Positions 43,101-51,650 of a DNA stretch of 64,000 bases are shown in pieces. Under the pieces are notes generated by a model that was not told the DNA's origin, ran no database searches, and saw only the letters and a program-made list of their open reading frames with translations. Source of the DNA: Komagataella phaffii GS115 (taxonomy: Eukaryota; Ascomycota; Pichiomycetes; Pichiales; Pichiaceae); assembly GCF_000027005.1 (NCBI RefSeq), contig NC_012966.1, positions 310,001 to 374,000 on the forward strand, given 5' to 3'. Position 1 is the first letter of the stretch, and each line of letters begins with the position of its first letter. The position numbers and the translations under genes were made by a program.

Positions 43101-45640
43101 GGGCTAGAATTGATGGTTGGGTTAAAAAGGGAACTGTAGTGTCTGCTGAGTACGACCCTACTTTGGCTAAGATCATTGTTCACGGAAAGGATCGTCAAGA
43201 TGCTTTGAAAAAGCTTAGACAGGCTCTTAATGAGACAGTCGTCCATGGTTGTATCACCAACATCGACTATTTGAGATCCATTGCCAATTCTCAAATGTTT
43301 GAAACTGCCAAAGTGGCAACTAAAGTTTTAGATTCCTACGACTATGTTCCAAAGGCTCTTGAAATTTTAGCTCCTGGTGCTTATACTACTGTTCAGGACT
43401 ATCCTGGACGTGTTGGATACTGGAGAATTGGTGTTCCACCTTCTGGACCAATGGATGACTACAATTTCAGATTGTCAAATAAGATTGTTGGTAACGCTAA
43501 AGCAGCTCCTGCTATTGAGATCACTTTGAACGGTCCTACTATTCTTTTCCACCACGATGCTGTGATCGGTGTTACTGGTGGTAATGTTGATGTAACTGTC
43601 AATGGAACTTCTGTTTCCATGTATGAACCTGTTAAGCTTAGCAAGGGTGACAAGTTAGCCATTGGCAAATTGACAACCGGTTGCAGAGCTTACTTGGCTA
43701 TTAGAGGTGGTATTGATGTCACCGAATACTTGGGTTCCAGAGCTACATTTGCTTTAGGTAACTTGGGTGGATATAATGGAAGAGTGCTTAAGTTTGGTGA
43801 CGTTTTATTCCTCGGACAACCAGAGTTACCTGCTTGTTCGTTACCATACCCAGAAAGTGAACCACAAGCTGTTCCAAAAGCCTTAATTCCTCAATTGCCA
43901 GCTAAGGAATGGGTTATCGGTGTTACATGTGGACCTCACGGATCACCAGATTTCTTCCAGCAGGACACTGTTGAAGAGTTTTTCAAAGAACAGTGGAAAG
44001 TTCACTACAACTCTAACAGATTCGGTGTTAGATTGATCGGTCCTAAACCTCAATGGGCTAGACCAGATGGTGGATCCGCCGGTTTGCATCCAAGTAACAC
44101 TCACGATTATGTGTACTCCCTTGGTGCTATCAACTTTACTGGTGATGAACCCGTCATTTTAACTTGCGATGGTCCTTCCTTAGGAGGATTTGTTTGTCAG
44201 GCTGTTGTAGCACAAGCTGAGATGTGGAAAATTGGACAGGTCAAACCTGGTGACTTGATCAAGTTTGTGCCTATTACGTGTGAAACTGCTGTTTCTATCA
44301 AAGCCTCTCAAGACGCTTCTTGCGATGATCTCTCTGGAAAACTGGTTGAGATTTCATCTGTGAAGCAGTTGGATGGACCTATTAACCCAGTACTCTACAC
44401 CATTAAGCCAGATAAAGAAACTGGACTAAGTGCCACATACAGACAAGCTGGTGATAGATACATTCTTGTTGAGTACGGTGACAACAACATGGACCTCAAC
44501 ATGTCCTATAGAGTCCACACTCTCATTAGTATGGTTGAAAAGCATAAGACCGTTGGTATTGTGGAAATGTCTCGTGGTGTCAGGTCAGTTTTGGTAGAAT
44601 ATGACGGAACTGCAATTTCTCAGAAAGAGTTGGTAGAGATCTTGCTTAGATATGAGCGTGAAATCCGGTTTGTGAACAAATGGAAGGTACCTTCCAGAGT
44701 TATTAAGCTTCCGATGGCTTTTGAAGATAAGAAAACTTTGGATGCCGTTACTAGATACCAAGAAACTATTAGATCCACAGCTCCTTGGCTACCTAATAAC
44801 GTCGATTTCATTGCTAATGTCAATAACATCCAAAGATCTGAAGTGAAAGATATGTTGTACTCAGCAAGGTTCTTGGTGCTTGGTTTGGGTGATGTCTTCT
44901 TGGGTGCTCCATGTGCTGTACCTTTGGATCCTCGTCAAAGGTTCTTAGGAACCAAATACAATCCTTCCAGAACATTTACTCCTAACGGAACAGTAGGTAT
45001 CGGAGGAATGTACATGTGTATATACACTATGGAATCTCCAGGTGGTTACCAGTTAGTCGGAAGAACAATCCCAATCTGGGACAAATTGGTTTTGGGACAA
45101 CACTCTAAGAAGTTTAACGATGGTAACCCATGGTTGCTGAGTCCATTCGACCAAGTCGAATTTTACCCTGTTAGTGAAGAGGAAGTTGACAAGTTTACTG
45201 AGGAAGCCAACTGTGGTCAGTTTGATGTGGATATTGTCGACAGTGTTTTTGACCATACTAAATACTTGGAATGGATCCAAGCAAACCAAGAATCTATCCA
45301 AGCGTTCCATGACAAGCAAGGCGGAGAGCAATTGGCAGAGTTTAACAGACTTATTCAAATAGCAAACGAGGAGTTGAAAAACTCGTCATCGGTTCAAGAA
45401 GTCAAAGCCGATGAGTTTTCAGAGGACGCTGAGTTGGTCTATTCTGAATATTCAGGAAGATTCTGGAAACCACTGGTTCAAACTGGAGATGTTGTTACGG
45501 AAGGTCAAGGGTTAGTAGTGGTGGAAGCCATGAAAACTGAGATGGTTGTCAATTCGCCAAGAGCTGGTAAGGTTGTTAAGATTGTTCACACCAATGGTGA
45601 CATGGTAGACGCTGGTGATTTGGTTGTTGTTATTGAATGA
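40142..45640 (+). CDS. DUR1,2: Urea amidolyase (urea carboxylase and allophanate hydrolase)
   Basis: 1832-residue bifunctional cytosolic enzyme. Biotin-dependent urea carboxylase makes allophanate from urea, ATP and bicarbonate; allophanate hydrolase then releases ammonia and CO2. Order of parts: an amidase-signature hydrolase (1-480) with catalytic triad Lys81, the Ser cluster 155-157 (GGSSSGS) and nucleophile Ser179 in DTAGSGRVPA; a hydrolase C-terminal domain (to about 610); biotin carboxylase from about 627 (VLVANRGEIAVRI), with ATP-grasp loop VKSTAGGGGIG near 778; a carboxyltransferase region of KipI/KipA type (about 1090-1640); and a biotin carrier domain with AMKTEM, biotinyl-Lys1798. 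All key residues are intact. Codon use is notably clean and strongly biased, fitting a well-expressed enzyme. Confidence 0.98.
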   Translation: MAVIDTTGWTTSQWIKYHSEHDPEESFQLLSALVSSQKTAPEDPVWISLVSEDDLLHQWKILQSKSDKFQLPLYGVPIAVKDNIDVKGLPTTGACPSFKYSPQSDATIVSLLRDQGAIVIGKTNMDQFATGLVGTRSPYGKPTSAFSDKHVSGGSSSGSAVVVAKGIVPISLGTDTAGSGRVPAHINNLIGLKPTKGVFSCHGIVPACKSLDCPSIFSLTLSDAQLAFNIMAQPDLAQDEYSRPMPSNPKKYFSSALKIAIPQDIPWFGDSENKKIYTAAVESASKLGAEVVALDFSPLLDLAKCLYEGPWVSERWESMKDFYSTNPDNKDLDPTVTSIIKGGEKFDAATTFRFEYKRNAILQKVKASFSDFDALLVPTAPLNPTLEEVEKEPVLVNSRQGVWTNFVNLADMSALAVPAGFRSDGLPCGVTFLSAKFNDYALLDLANRFFKVHYHEGVRRLGATNAENGIGDELLPLPKPNLDDCVKLAVVGAHLKGFPLHWQLIKCNATYLASPKTAKSYRLYALPLKGGPIAKPGLRRVDADIGEQIQLEVYAIPKEHFGTFISLVPEPLGIGSVELESGEWVKSFICEEIGYKAKGTEDITSFGGWKNYQDSLKKHAESQKKPFDVVLVANRGEIAVRIIKTLKKLKIKSVSVYSDPDKYAEHVLISDESVALNGVSAAETYLDVEKIVKACKDTGAQAVVPGYGFLSENADFSDRLGKEGIVFVGPSGDAIRRLGLKHSAREIAEKAGVPLVPGSGLVTSTKEAKEIAAKLEYPVMVKSTAGGGGIGLQKVDSEADIERVFETVQHQGKSYFGDSGVFLERFVENARHVEIQMFGDGYGKAIALGERDCSLQRRNQKIIEETPAPNLPEATRLKMRKAAEQLGSAMNYKCAGTVEFIYDEKRDAFYFLEVNARLQVEHPITEMVTGLDLVEWMLYIAADMPPSFDQEIKVTGASMEARLYAENPIKDFMPSPGQLTEVEFPKWARIDGWVKKGTVVSAEYDPTLAKIIVHGKDRQDALKKLRQALNETVVHGCITNIDYLRSIANSQMFETAKVATKVLDSYDYVPKALEILAPGAYTTVQDYPGRVGYWRIGVPPSGPMDDYNFRLSNKIVGNAKAAPAIEITLNGPTILFHHDAVIGVTGGNVDVTVNGTSVSMYEPVKLSKGDKLAIGKLTTGCRAYLAIRGGIDVTEYLGSRATFALGNLGGYNGRVLKFGDVLFLGQPELPACSLPYPESEPQAVPKALIPQLPAKEWVIGVTCGPHGSPDFFQQDTVEEFFKEQWKVHYNSNRFGVRLIGPKPQWARPDGGSAGLHPSNTHDYVYSLGAINFTGDEPVILTCDGPSLGGFVCQAVVAQAEMWKIGQVKPGDLIKFVPITCETAVSIKASQDASCDDLSGKLVEISSVKQLDGPINPVLYTIKPDKETGLSATYRQAGDRYILVEYGDNNMDLNMSYRVHTLISMVEKHKTVGIVEMSRGVRSVLVEYDGTAISQKELVEILLRYEREIRFVNKWKVPSRVIKLPMAFEDKKTLDAVTRYQETIRSTAPWLPNNVDFIANVNNIQRSEVKDMLYSARFLVLGLGDVFLGAPCAVPLDPRQRFLGTKYNPSRTFTPNGTVGIGGMYMCIYTMESPGGYQLVGRTIPIWDKLVLGQHSKKFNDGNPWLLSPFDQVEFYPVSEEEVDKFTEEANCGQFDVDIVDSVFDHTKYLEWIQANQESIQAFHDKQGGEQLAEFNRLIQIANEELKNSSSVQEVKADEFSEDAELVYSEYSGRFWKPLVQTGDVVTEGQGLVVVEAMKTEMVVNSPRAGKVVKIVHTNGDMVDAGDLVVVIE

Positions 45641-45764
45641 AAAAATAAAATATGACTCAAAGGAAAAGGCTTAATGGTGCTTGGTTGTGAGAGGCCGAGA
45701 TATTCAGCGAGTTTGATCCTATATACAAGATATAATGTTCTAATATGATAGTAAATGTATTTAA

Positions 45765-47804
45765 TTAAGGTAGCAACTCATAGAACAACATGTAAGCTGC
45801 ACCTGAATCCTTAAGAACATCTTCCAATTTGTATTCAGTGATTTTACTATCGCTTATCTTCCAGAATGGATTCTTGACCGAGCTGGAAACAAGTTTACGA
45901 GTAGGTTTCGACTGTTGATCACTTGAGTTTGCTGGCGAATTGTCATCATTTAGTTTTGGCATTGATATAATTGAACTCATCCTTCTTCTAAATCGAGACC
46001 CAGAGCTTTCTGGAGATTTGACTGCATCTGAAGGTATGTCTTGATTAGATTCGTCAACTTCTGGAGACGGATCCGATAATGGAGTTTCAGGTGGCGGTCC
46101 AGCAGTTTCTTCGGCTGGTGCTTTGAAAAGTAATTCAGGTACGTCGCTTAAAAATTCATTTGACGTGGAAGTTTTGTAGTAGTGAGGTTTTCGTCTGTAA
46201 CATTCATAGTGTCCAATTCTATGAGATCCCTGGTGGCAAATGACGGCCTGTAATTTGTAAGTACATTTTTTTATTGATGTCTCCGATTCCACTTTTGCAG
46301 AAGACTCTAGATTTTTTGACTCATTATCAGCGTTGGTAACAGTGTTGGACGATTCGATGTGTTCGTTCGATGAGAGGGACTCATCCTCGGAATCTTGACC
46401 TGCATTTTCAACAAACATTGGTTCTTCTATCCCTACATGCTTCTCATCTTCTGTAAAAAGTAAGTTCGGGGGAAGAGTCTCGCTGGAATTGTTATCTATT
46501 GGTTTACGCTCCTTAGCGTCCTGTATTGCTTCTTTGAGTTTCTCATCAATGAATTTTTGAGCCTCTTCCAAAATGGATTCATTTATATCTAGAGCCAGAA
46601 TTTCATCAAATTCGACTTTGCAACTATTTCGAACTGCTTGCGACTGAAGGAAAATCGATCTTGATAGATGAATAGGCAAAATTTTTGGAGGTTTTGCCAA
46701 ACCATGGTTTCTTATAAGGGTGGATTTTAGCTGATATTTGTACCTTTTGCAAGTTTGATCAACAAATGCTTGTAAAGATGGTGGTAGATCGTCATTAATC
46801 TTTAAAGTGACATTGAGTTTCTTTAGTTGTTTAAGATTCTCCCGCTCAGTGGGTGTCGGATCTGGAGATTTAGATAATACATCAATGCAGAATAGTACGT
46901 TACATTTAACGCAATTGTAACCCTCAATTACCTCTCTCTGATTTTCTTTTATCAAATCTGGCAATGAGATAAAAGGTTTCCTTGGCGTTGGCAAGGAATA
47001 AATTGCCATATGATCAAATCCTAAAGATGATGAACCACCACATTCAACAGATCTCAATTGGTTAATCGAAAGTGAAGAGAAAGGGAACTGGGGAATGGAA
47101 ACAGGAGAATCATTGAAAAGTTCTTCGTTGACGCCGATAAACAGCTGAACCGAGACATATTCCTTTTCTAAGGTTTCCAAAATTAATTGTAATAGTTCAT
47201 GAGCATCATGTTGGGATTTAGAGATTCTTGAGTTAAATATTTTCTCCAAAACATTAAGGAATGACCAAACAGAAATGGATCGTCGCTCATAGATTGTTTC
47301 CTGGAGCTGACTCAAAAGAATGCTCAAGGCTTCATGTAGAGGTGTCGATGGTACTGACAAATCAGAAGATCTTGTGTCATTGTGTGGTTCTTCATTTGAG
47401 CGTCTGTCCTCCAACAATTTACCTAATGCGCTTTGGGTTGAAAAAAAGTCATTCAAATAGACATTCAACCCAGGGAGTGATGCCAAAGCTTGAACAGTGG
47501 AGTTGGCAAAACAGTCTACGGTGGCATTAATAAGTCCAGTTGTAGTTTTATCTGGTCTTTTCTTAAACATTCCGCGTGGTTCTCTATTCAGGCAAGGTAT
47601 CGATGGAGCAATTATGTAATAGGATAGGCTTAAAAGTGCTAGCGTTAGCAATGATGAAAATTTCCTCTTTGAAAGCCACTGAACTACTGGTGATGTTTGA
47701 AAAGTATACGTGGAGGGCTGAGCAATAATTAAACTGGGATGCTGTGGAGAAGATCTGAATAAGAAATTTGTTAGATGGTTGGATAACGTTTCTTCCAAGT
47801 CCAT
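45765..47804 (-). CDS. UBP1: Ubiquitin-specific protease, membrane-anchored (Ubp1-like)
   Basis: 679-residue USP-family deubiquitinase. A hydrophobic segment at about 49-69 probably anchors it in a membrane. The Cys box is GLINATVDCFANSTVQALAS, with nucleophile Cys98 and oxyanion Asn93. The usual GNT before Cys is replaced by TVD, an atypical version. The His box reads RIGHYECYRR near residue 532, and the domain ends with YMLFYEL. Zinc-coordinating CVKC and a Cys/His insert sit between. Long acidic and Ser-rich inserts (about 430-520 and 560-640) interrupt the fold. The anchored N-terminus and architecture resemble S. cerevisiae Ubp1 and the USP30 group. Substrates unknown. Confidence 0.87.
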   Translation of the reverse strand: MDLEETLSNHLTNFLFRSSPQHPSLIIAQPSTYTFQTSPVVQWLSKRKFSSLLTLALLSLSYYIIAPSIPCLNREPRGMFKKRPDKTTTGLINATVDCFANSTVQALASLPGLNVYLNDFFSTQSALGKLLEDRRSNEEPHNDTRSSDLSVPSTPLHEALSILLSQLQETIYERRSISVWSFLNVLEKIFNSRISKSQHDAHELLQLILETLEKEYVSVQLFIGVNEELFNDSPVSIPQFPFSSLSINQLRSVECGGSSSLGFDHMAIYSLPTPRKPFISLPDLIKENQREVIEGYNCVKCNVLFCIDVLSKSPDPTPTERENLKQLKKLNVTLKINDDLPPSLQAFVDQTCKRYKYQLKSTLIRNHGLAKPPKILPIHLSRSIFLQSQAVRNSCKVEFDEILALDINESILEEAQKFIDEKLKEAIQDAKERKPIDNNSSETLPPNLLFTEDEKHVGIEEPMFVENAGQDSEDESLSSNEHIESSNTVTNADNESKNLESSAKVESETSIKKCTYKLQAVICHQGSHRIGHYECYRRKPHYYKTSTSNEFLSDVPELLFKAPAEETAGPPPETPLSDPSPEVDESNQDIPSDAVKSPESSGSRFRRRMSSIISMPKLNDDNSPANSSDQQSKPTRKLVSSSVKNPFWKISDSKITEYKLEDVLKDSGAAYMLFYELLP

Positions 47805-48799
47805 TTGGTGTGATTAGTATTGATAAGCGAGGGGTTGGAGTGCAGATTTACTCGGCCCACCTCGCGGAACTGCGAGTGTAGAAAGATTATGCTTATGGGT
47901 ACGATGATTAAGACCAAAGTGGTGAGCTATAACACTGCTACAAGGTAACATCCTTCCAAAACTTGGGGTCATCCATATATGTGGAGGTTTCGATATTTTT
48001 CTGAAGACATGAAATTTGCTAGATAATGTGCATAAATTCTTCTTGGCGACATACTGACTAGCCCCCAAGATCATTCGTTAAGTTCGATAGATCTCGAAGC
48101 CCTGACTGGCGTCGAAGATTCTTACTGGGGTGTGGATTTCTAGAATTCCCCGAGTTCAAGTTTACACCCGAGGGGACTTCTACTGCATTGCGTATACTGA
48201 CAGAGTAAGGTTTGACGCTTTATCTCTATATTGTCATAAGCCAATGGACTGGAAACGTGAGAGCAGCTAAATCAGACGAATATCACTGACTCCGCAGTCT
48301 AGCCGATATGTTCTGGAAGCATTATTTCACCAAATAAGTGTGTCTAGCAGTGGAGAAGGCAACTGAGATAAGCCATGCCACGTTCACCTGCCAAGTTTCA
48401 AAAAGTCCTCCATCAACCACTATGGTAATTACAGAAACAGGAATTAACCTGGATGTAAGCTACCAGGAAGATCAAAATCGGTTTATGGATACTCAACGTT
48501 TAATTGTTAGTTTTGAAAGAACACTGTTATAATCCATGAGGTGGATGAATTGCCAAACTTCCCATTCTTTTCAGCCGATATCACATGAATAGATTCCATC
48601 TGCTCAGCACAAATTCTAGTTCGACATCATCAATTCATAGTTTTCCCTTCGACAATCATGAGGAGAAACCATGTTCTTCAATGTGAACCGTTATATTGCT
48701 TATGTAATATTTATCTCATTAAACCTTTTGCATAAGTCTTATGCATTCTTGCCTTCGATTATTTATTCCCATATATTCCTTTAACGACCACCTAATGAT
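47805..48799. other. Intergenic UBP1/IRC21 (1.0 kb)
   Basis: 995 bases between two divergent genes. On the minus strand, an ATG-started frame of 86 codons (47814-48074) ends 10 bases before the UBP1 start. Its composition is unremarkable and I do not call it a gene. A TGATGAT box on the minus strand near 48622 lacks a convincing partner. The region shows many AT runs before IRC21. Nothing else seen. Confidence 0.35.
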
Positions 48800-49249
48800 A
48801 TGACCGATAGAAACAGTTTAAGAGTTCCACCAATGAGGGGCCCACCTAACTCTTCTTCTAGAAAGCCTCTTCTAGAAACATCTCTTTCAGCGCCAGGCGC
48901 TGGACCAAGAAGACAAAAGATTGGACTGAAACCGGGACATTCTGCCATGGATTGGGCGCAGTTGAAGCAGAATAAAGGAAACGCATTGAAAGGCAATATC
49001 GATCCTTCTCATTTTCCTCTCAGAGTTACCAAAGAGGAATTAAAACGACATAACTCAAGAGATGACTGTTGGGTAGCTTTGAACAGAAAAGTGTACAACA
49101 TTTCTCCATATTTAGACTTTCATCCAGGAGGTGTGGATATTCTAATGAAGTGTGCCGGAAAAGACGGTACCCTTCTATTTCAGAAATACCATCACTGGGT
49201 CAACGCGGATAGAATTTTAGACTCTTGTTGGGTAGGAATCATGGTGTAA
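48800..49249 (+). CDS. IRC21: Cytochrome b5 domain protein IRC21
   Basis: 149-residue protein with a single cytochrome b5-like heme-binding domain (about 73-149). The heme ligand motif FHPGGVDIL holds His108, and the second ligand lies in KYHHWVNADRIL (His131 or His132). The domain starts with RVTKEELKRHNSRDDCWVAL, the usual b5 entry. The N-terminal 70 residues are basic and Pro/Ser-rich with no membrane segment, so the protein is probably soluble. The match to S. cerevisiae Irc21 (YMR073C) includes the long basic N-terminus. Its physiological electron partner is not established. It converges with the next gene, with 26 bases between stop codons. Confidence 0.9.
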   Translation: MTDRNSLRVPPMRGPPNSSSRKPLLETSLSAPGAGPRRQKIGLKPGHSAMDWAQLKQNKGNALKGNIDPSHFPLRVTKEELKRHNSRDDCWVALNRKVYNISPYLDFHPGGVDILMKCAGKDGTLLFQKYHHWVNADRILDSCWVGIMV

Positions 49250-49275
49250 TCCAGTCACTAAAAATTAAGCTAAAC

Positions 49276-51204
49276 TCATACTGCTATAAAGTGATCATCC
49301 ATAGAATCGACCGAATCGTCGTATCCTGTGCTCAAACACACATTTTTGGGAAATAGTCCAAAAACCTTTTGAGTCACCTGAAAATATTTCTGTTGCTCTG
49401 AAATAGGTATGTCAGACCACTCAGCATCAATTTCCGGGATGATCTGGCGGTAAAGACTAAACAATTGTTGTGGGAGCATAGGCTCATCTGCATCTTGAGC
49501 TAATTCTTCCAGTAGTTCCACCGCTGGAGAAAGATATGTCTTTTTCAGTTTCAACTCTGAAGTCCACTTTGGAGAACTTAAATTATCTGATATCTTGAAC
49601 GCTGGTTTATCATTTTCCTTCAAGAAAGATGCTGTAGTCTTAGAAAGTTTCAATATTTGGTCCCCTGAAGATGACGATGATGTTGAAGAGGTATTGGTAT
49701 GTTTTGGCTGTAGAATTCTGTCTGATTGATTGGACTTTGGAGAGTTCTTCCGAAAGTTTGATTCCTTTAAAACCTTAAAGGATGGCTCTTTCATCGTTTG
49801 TATTGGAGTTCGGAGTGGAGAATCGGGTAAATTAATTGAGGATTTGGTTTCGTCACTTTTTGGATCTTGCTTGGTAGCAGTATCTGTGGATCCAGCTTCA
49901 TCATCCTTAAGTTCAGCACTTTTGAACTCTTTTTTTGGAGATTCAGGAGTTTCCACTAACTTGTTGGCCTCCTCTGTGAAAAAACTGGCCAGTTTTTTAA
50001 CTGTGCCCTTTGGAATACCTGATTTGGTCAACGGTATTTCTTCCAATTCTTGCATCCAACTTCCTTCATAGTACTCGCCCAGGTAATGTCTTTGAGTGTT
50101 TGGTGTCAGTTTCCGTTCTCTTAGTATTGGAGAGTACTCATAAGTAGCTCTCTTAGTGTCGGGTAAACTTGTGAGATAATTGTCTTTTGTGCTTCGTGGA
50201 AGTTCTCTCCATTTCGATTCTCCTCGCTCCCATAGCTGCCAGAGCGTAATGTTGGGCCCCATTTCTGCAAAGATAGCCTGTTCGTTGTCCTTGATAAACT
50301 TTCCCATAGGGGATGAATTCAATTTGTTCATAAACTTGGTGATTACCTCATTCTTGTGTTTACCCAAACTTGAGTAATACTGATCAACAGCACTATCTAA
50401 AAGACTTTCTTTGGCTTCGAAATCAGAGATTGGTTCCTTTAAGCTTGCTAGTTGTTTTGAAGTTTTTATAGAATCGTCTTCAATGAATGGAGATTTACTA
50501 TTGGTGTTGATATTGTTGGGCCATTGTGTTTCGGGCTCTTCTTGAAAAGAATGCCTAAGGATCTTCTTAATATCTCCAATGTAGGGGACAATAAGTTCAC
50601 CGTTAGAGTCATCCTCGTTGAGGTACTTGCCTGCTTCCTTAATTTTCCATAACAATGAAGCTTTTCTGTTGACTATATTTTGGGGAGTACATGGAGGTTC
50701 AACTTTACTATGTTGGGTGGGATTTCGAGTGGGTGTTGATGGAGACGAGTTTGCAGAAGAAGCCGTAGAAGGAGTTTGAGGGGATTTTTTAACTTGAAAC
50801 TTTTCGGATCTTCTCAGTGGGCTTTCTGAAGATCCTCTGTTAAAACCCTCAGCTTTATTAAGACAACATCTAGGCTCCTCTTCGGGTAGAGCTCCCGCAC
50901 CGAACTTCTCCACTGAATTCCAAAAGTCAACGTCTATTGATCCTATAATACCCTTCATTATGTTGGTGTCATCCTTGAAACCCATCCAAATATCATGGGA
51001 TGGTGCGCCAAAATCGATGCTTAGGGGTCTGGGTTTGTTGCTGTATCGTTTCAATTTGCGAAACATTTCTGGTATAGATGGATGCTGATGGCTAGTGGAA
51101 GCTAATTTGATCTTTTCTTTATCTCGTTCTTTGTGGGATTGCACAGACACAAACTCCTGAATTCCCCTCATAGAGAGGTATATAAATAGGGGAGATGTGG
51201 ACAT
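49276..51204 (-). CDS. Uncharacterised protein with two HMG-box-like segments
   Basis: Up to 642 residues, not recognised as a named family. Two distant segments share the pattern W-x2-(L/I)-P-x-S-x4-Y: KWRELPRSTKDNY near residue 330 and EWSDIPISEQQKYF near 595. Each follows an F/L-rich helix (PMGKFIKDNEQAIFAEMG; PQQLFSLYRQIIPEID) as in helices 1-2 of an HMG box. The rest is Ser/Lys/Pro-rich and disordered, with many S/TP sites. A nuclear or chromatin-associated role is plausible but inferred. The true start may be Met47 (51066), because a TATATAAATA motif overlaps the first codons of the longest frame (about 51177-51188). Its position, convergent with IRC21, is that of ABF2 in S. cerevisiae. 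Confidence 0.7.
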   Translation of the reverse strand: MSTSPLFIYLSMRGIQEFVSVQSHKERDKEKIKLASTSHQHPSIPEMFRKLKRYSNKPRPLSIDFGAPSHDIWMGFKDDTNIMKGIIGSIDVDFWNSVEKFGAGALPEEEPRCCLNKAEGFNRGSSESPLRRSEKFQVKKSPQTPSTASSANSSPSTPTRNPTQHSKVEPPCTPQNIVNRKASLLWKIKEAGKYLNEDDSNGELIVPYIGDIKKILRHSFQEEPETQWPNNINTNSKSPFIEDDSIKTSKQLASLKEPISDFEAKESLLDSAVDQYYSSLGKHKNEVITKFMNKLNSSPMGKFIKDNEQAIFAEMGPNITLWQLWERGESKWRELPRSTKDNYLTSLPDTKRATYEYSPILRERKLTPNTQRHYLGEYYEGSWMQELEEIPLTKSGIPKGTVKKLASFFTEEANKLVETPESPKKEFKSAELKDDEAGSTDTATKQDPKSDETKSSINLPDSPLRTPIQTMKEPSFKVLKESNFRKNSPKSNQSDRILQPKHTNTSSTSSSSSGDQILKLSKTTASFLKENDKPAFKISDNLSSPKWTSELKLKKTYLSPAVELLEELAQDADEPMLPQQLFSLYRQIIPEIDAEWSDIPISEQQKYFQVTQKVFGLFPKNVCLSTGYDDSVDSMDDHFIAV

Positions 51205-51650
51205 GATGCAATTCTTGACAGCAAATGACGGGTCAGATTTGCTGTTGTGATGTGATGATTTTGATGTTTACAATTTACTTCGAAAACCTGCTTAATATGG
51301 GGTCGCGACACAATCTTTGTTGTGAGCTACGATTTCAGAATCTTCCCCAGGTTTCCAGATTGGGAATGAGATACAGGATCACTTTGAGTTACTCTCTCTT
51401 TATTACTTTTAAAATTAAACTACAAGACAGAATTACTAGGTAACAGCATGTCAGCAAGCACGGGCTTGTTTCGCCTCAGAGAATCCGAATGATTCGGATA
51501 ATCTTATGCTGATCACAGCATTGGTTTGAACGGCATAGTAGTTCGGATTATCTTCTGATCACATGACCAGGTTCCAACAGAAGAACTGGATCTTTGCCCA
51601 ATCTCTAATATAATAGCCGATATCCCTTTTATATGTGTTCTGACTAAGTA
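51205..51650. promoter_or_regulatory. IAH1 upstream region with paired direct repeats
   Basis: 446 bases upstream of IAH1. It holds an imperfect tandem pair centred near 51528 (separate entry) and an 8-base inverted repeat ATCCGAAT/ATTCGGAT at 51483-51499. A GTGATGA box near 51252 has no matching D box in range. A TTTATATG near 51628 could be a TATA element. Confidence 0.5.
51493..51563 (+). repeat. Imperfect direct repeat pair upstream of IAH1
   Basis: Copy 1 (51493-51517) and copy 2 (51542-51563) share TTCGGATwATCTT followed by CTGATCACA, separated inside copy 1 by three extra bases. Copies start 49 bases apart. Each contains a GATAA core, in opposite orientation in the two copies, and a TGATCA palindrome. 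Likely a duplicated regulatory element (inference). Confidence 0.75.

Noticed and set aside
40142..45640. Antisense and out-of-frame open frames inside DUR1,2
   Set aside because: Shadows of a strongly biased coding sequence.
47814..48074. 86-codon ATG frame directly upstream of UBP1 on the same strand
   Set aside because: True ATG, but no domain or composition support, and it ends 10 bases before the UBP1 start, so it is probably leader sequence.
48061..48150. Possible tRNA B-box-like GTTCGATAG
   Set aside because: Spacing and the remaining box sequence do not fit a tRNA.
48338..48532. 64-codon frame upstream of IRC21
   Set aside because: Starts at GTG and lacks protein-like composition.
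48600..48640. Minus-strand TGATGA near 48622
   Set aside because: Candidate D boxes lie too near or lack a terminal stem.
51240..51300. GTGATGA box near 51252 upstream of IAH1
   Set aside because: Nearest CTGA about 250 bases away, no stem.
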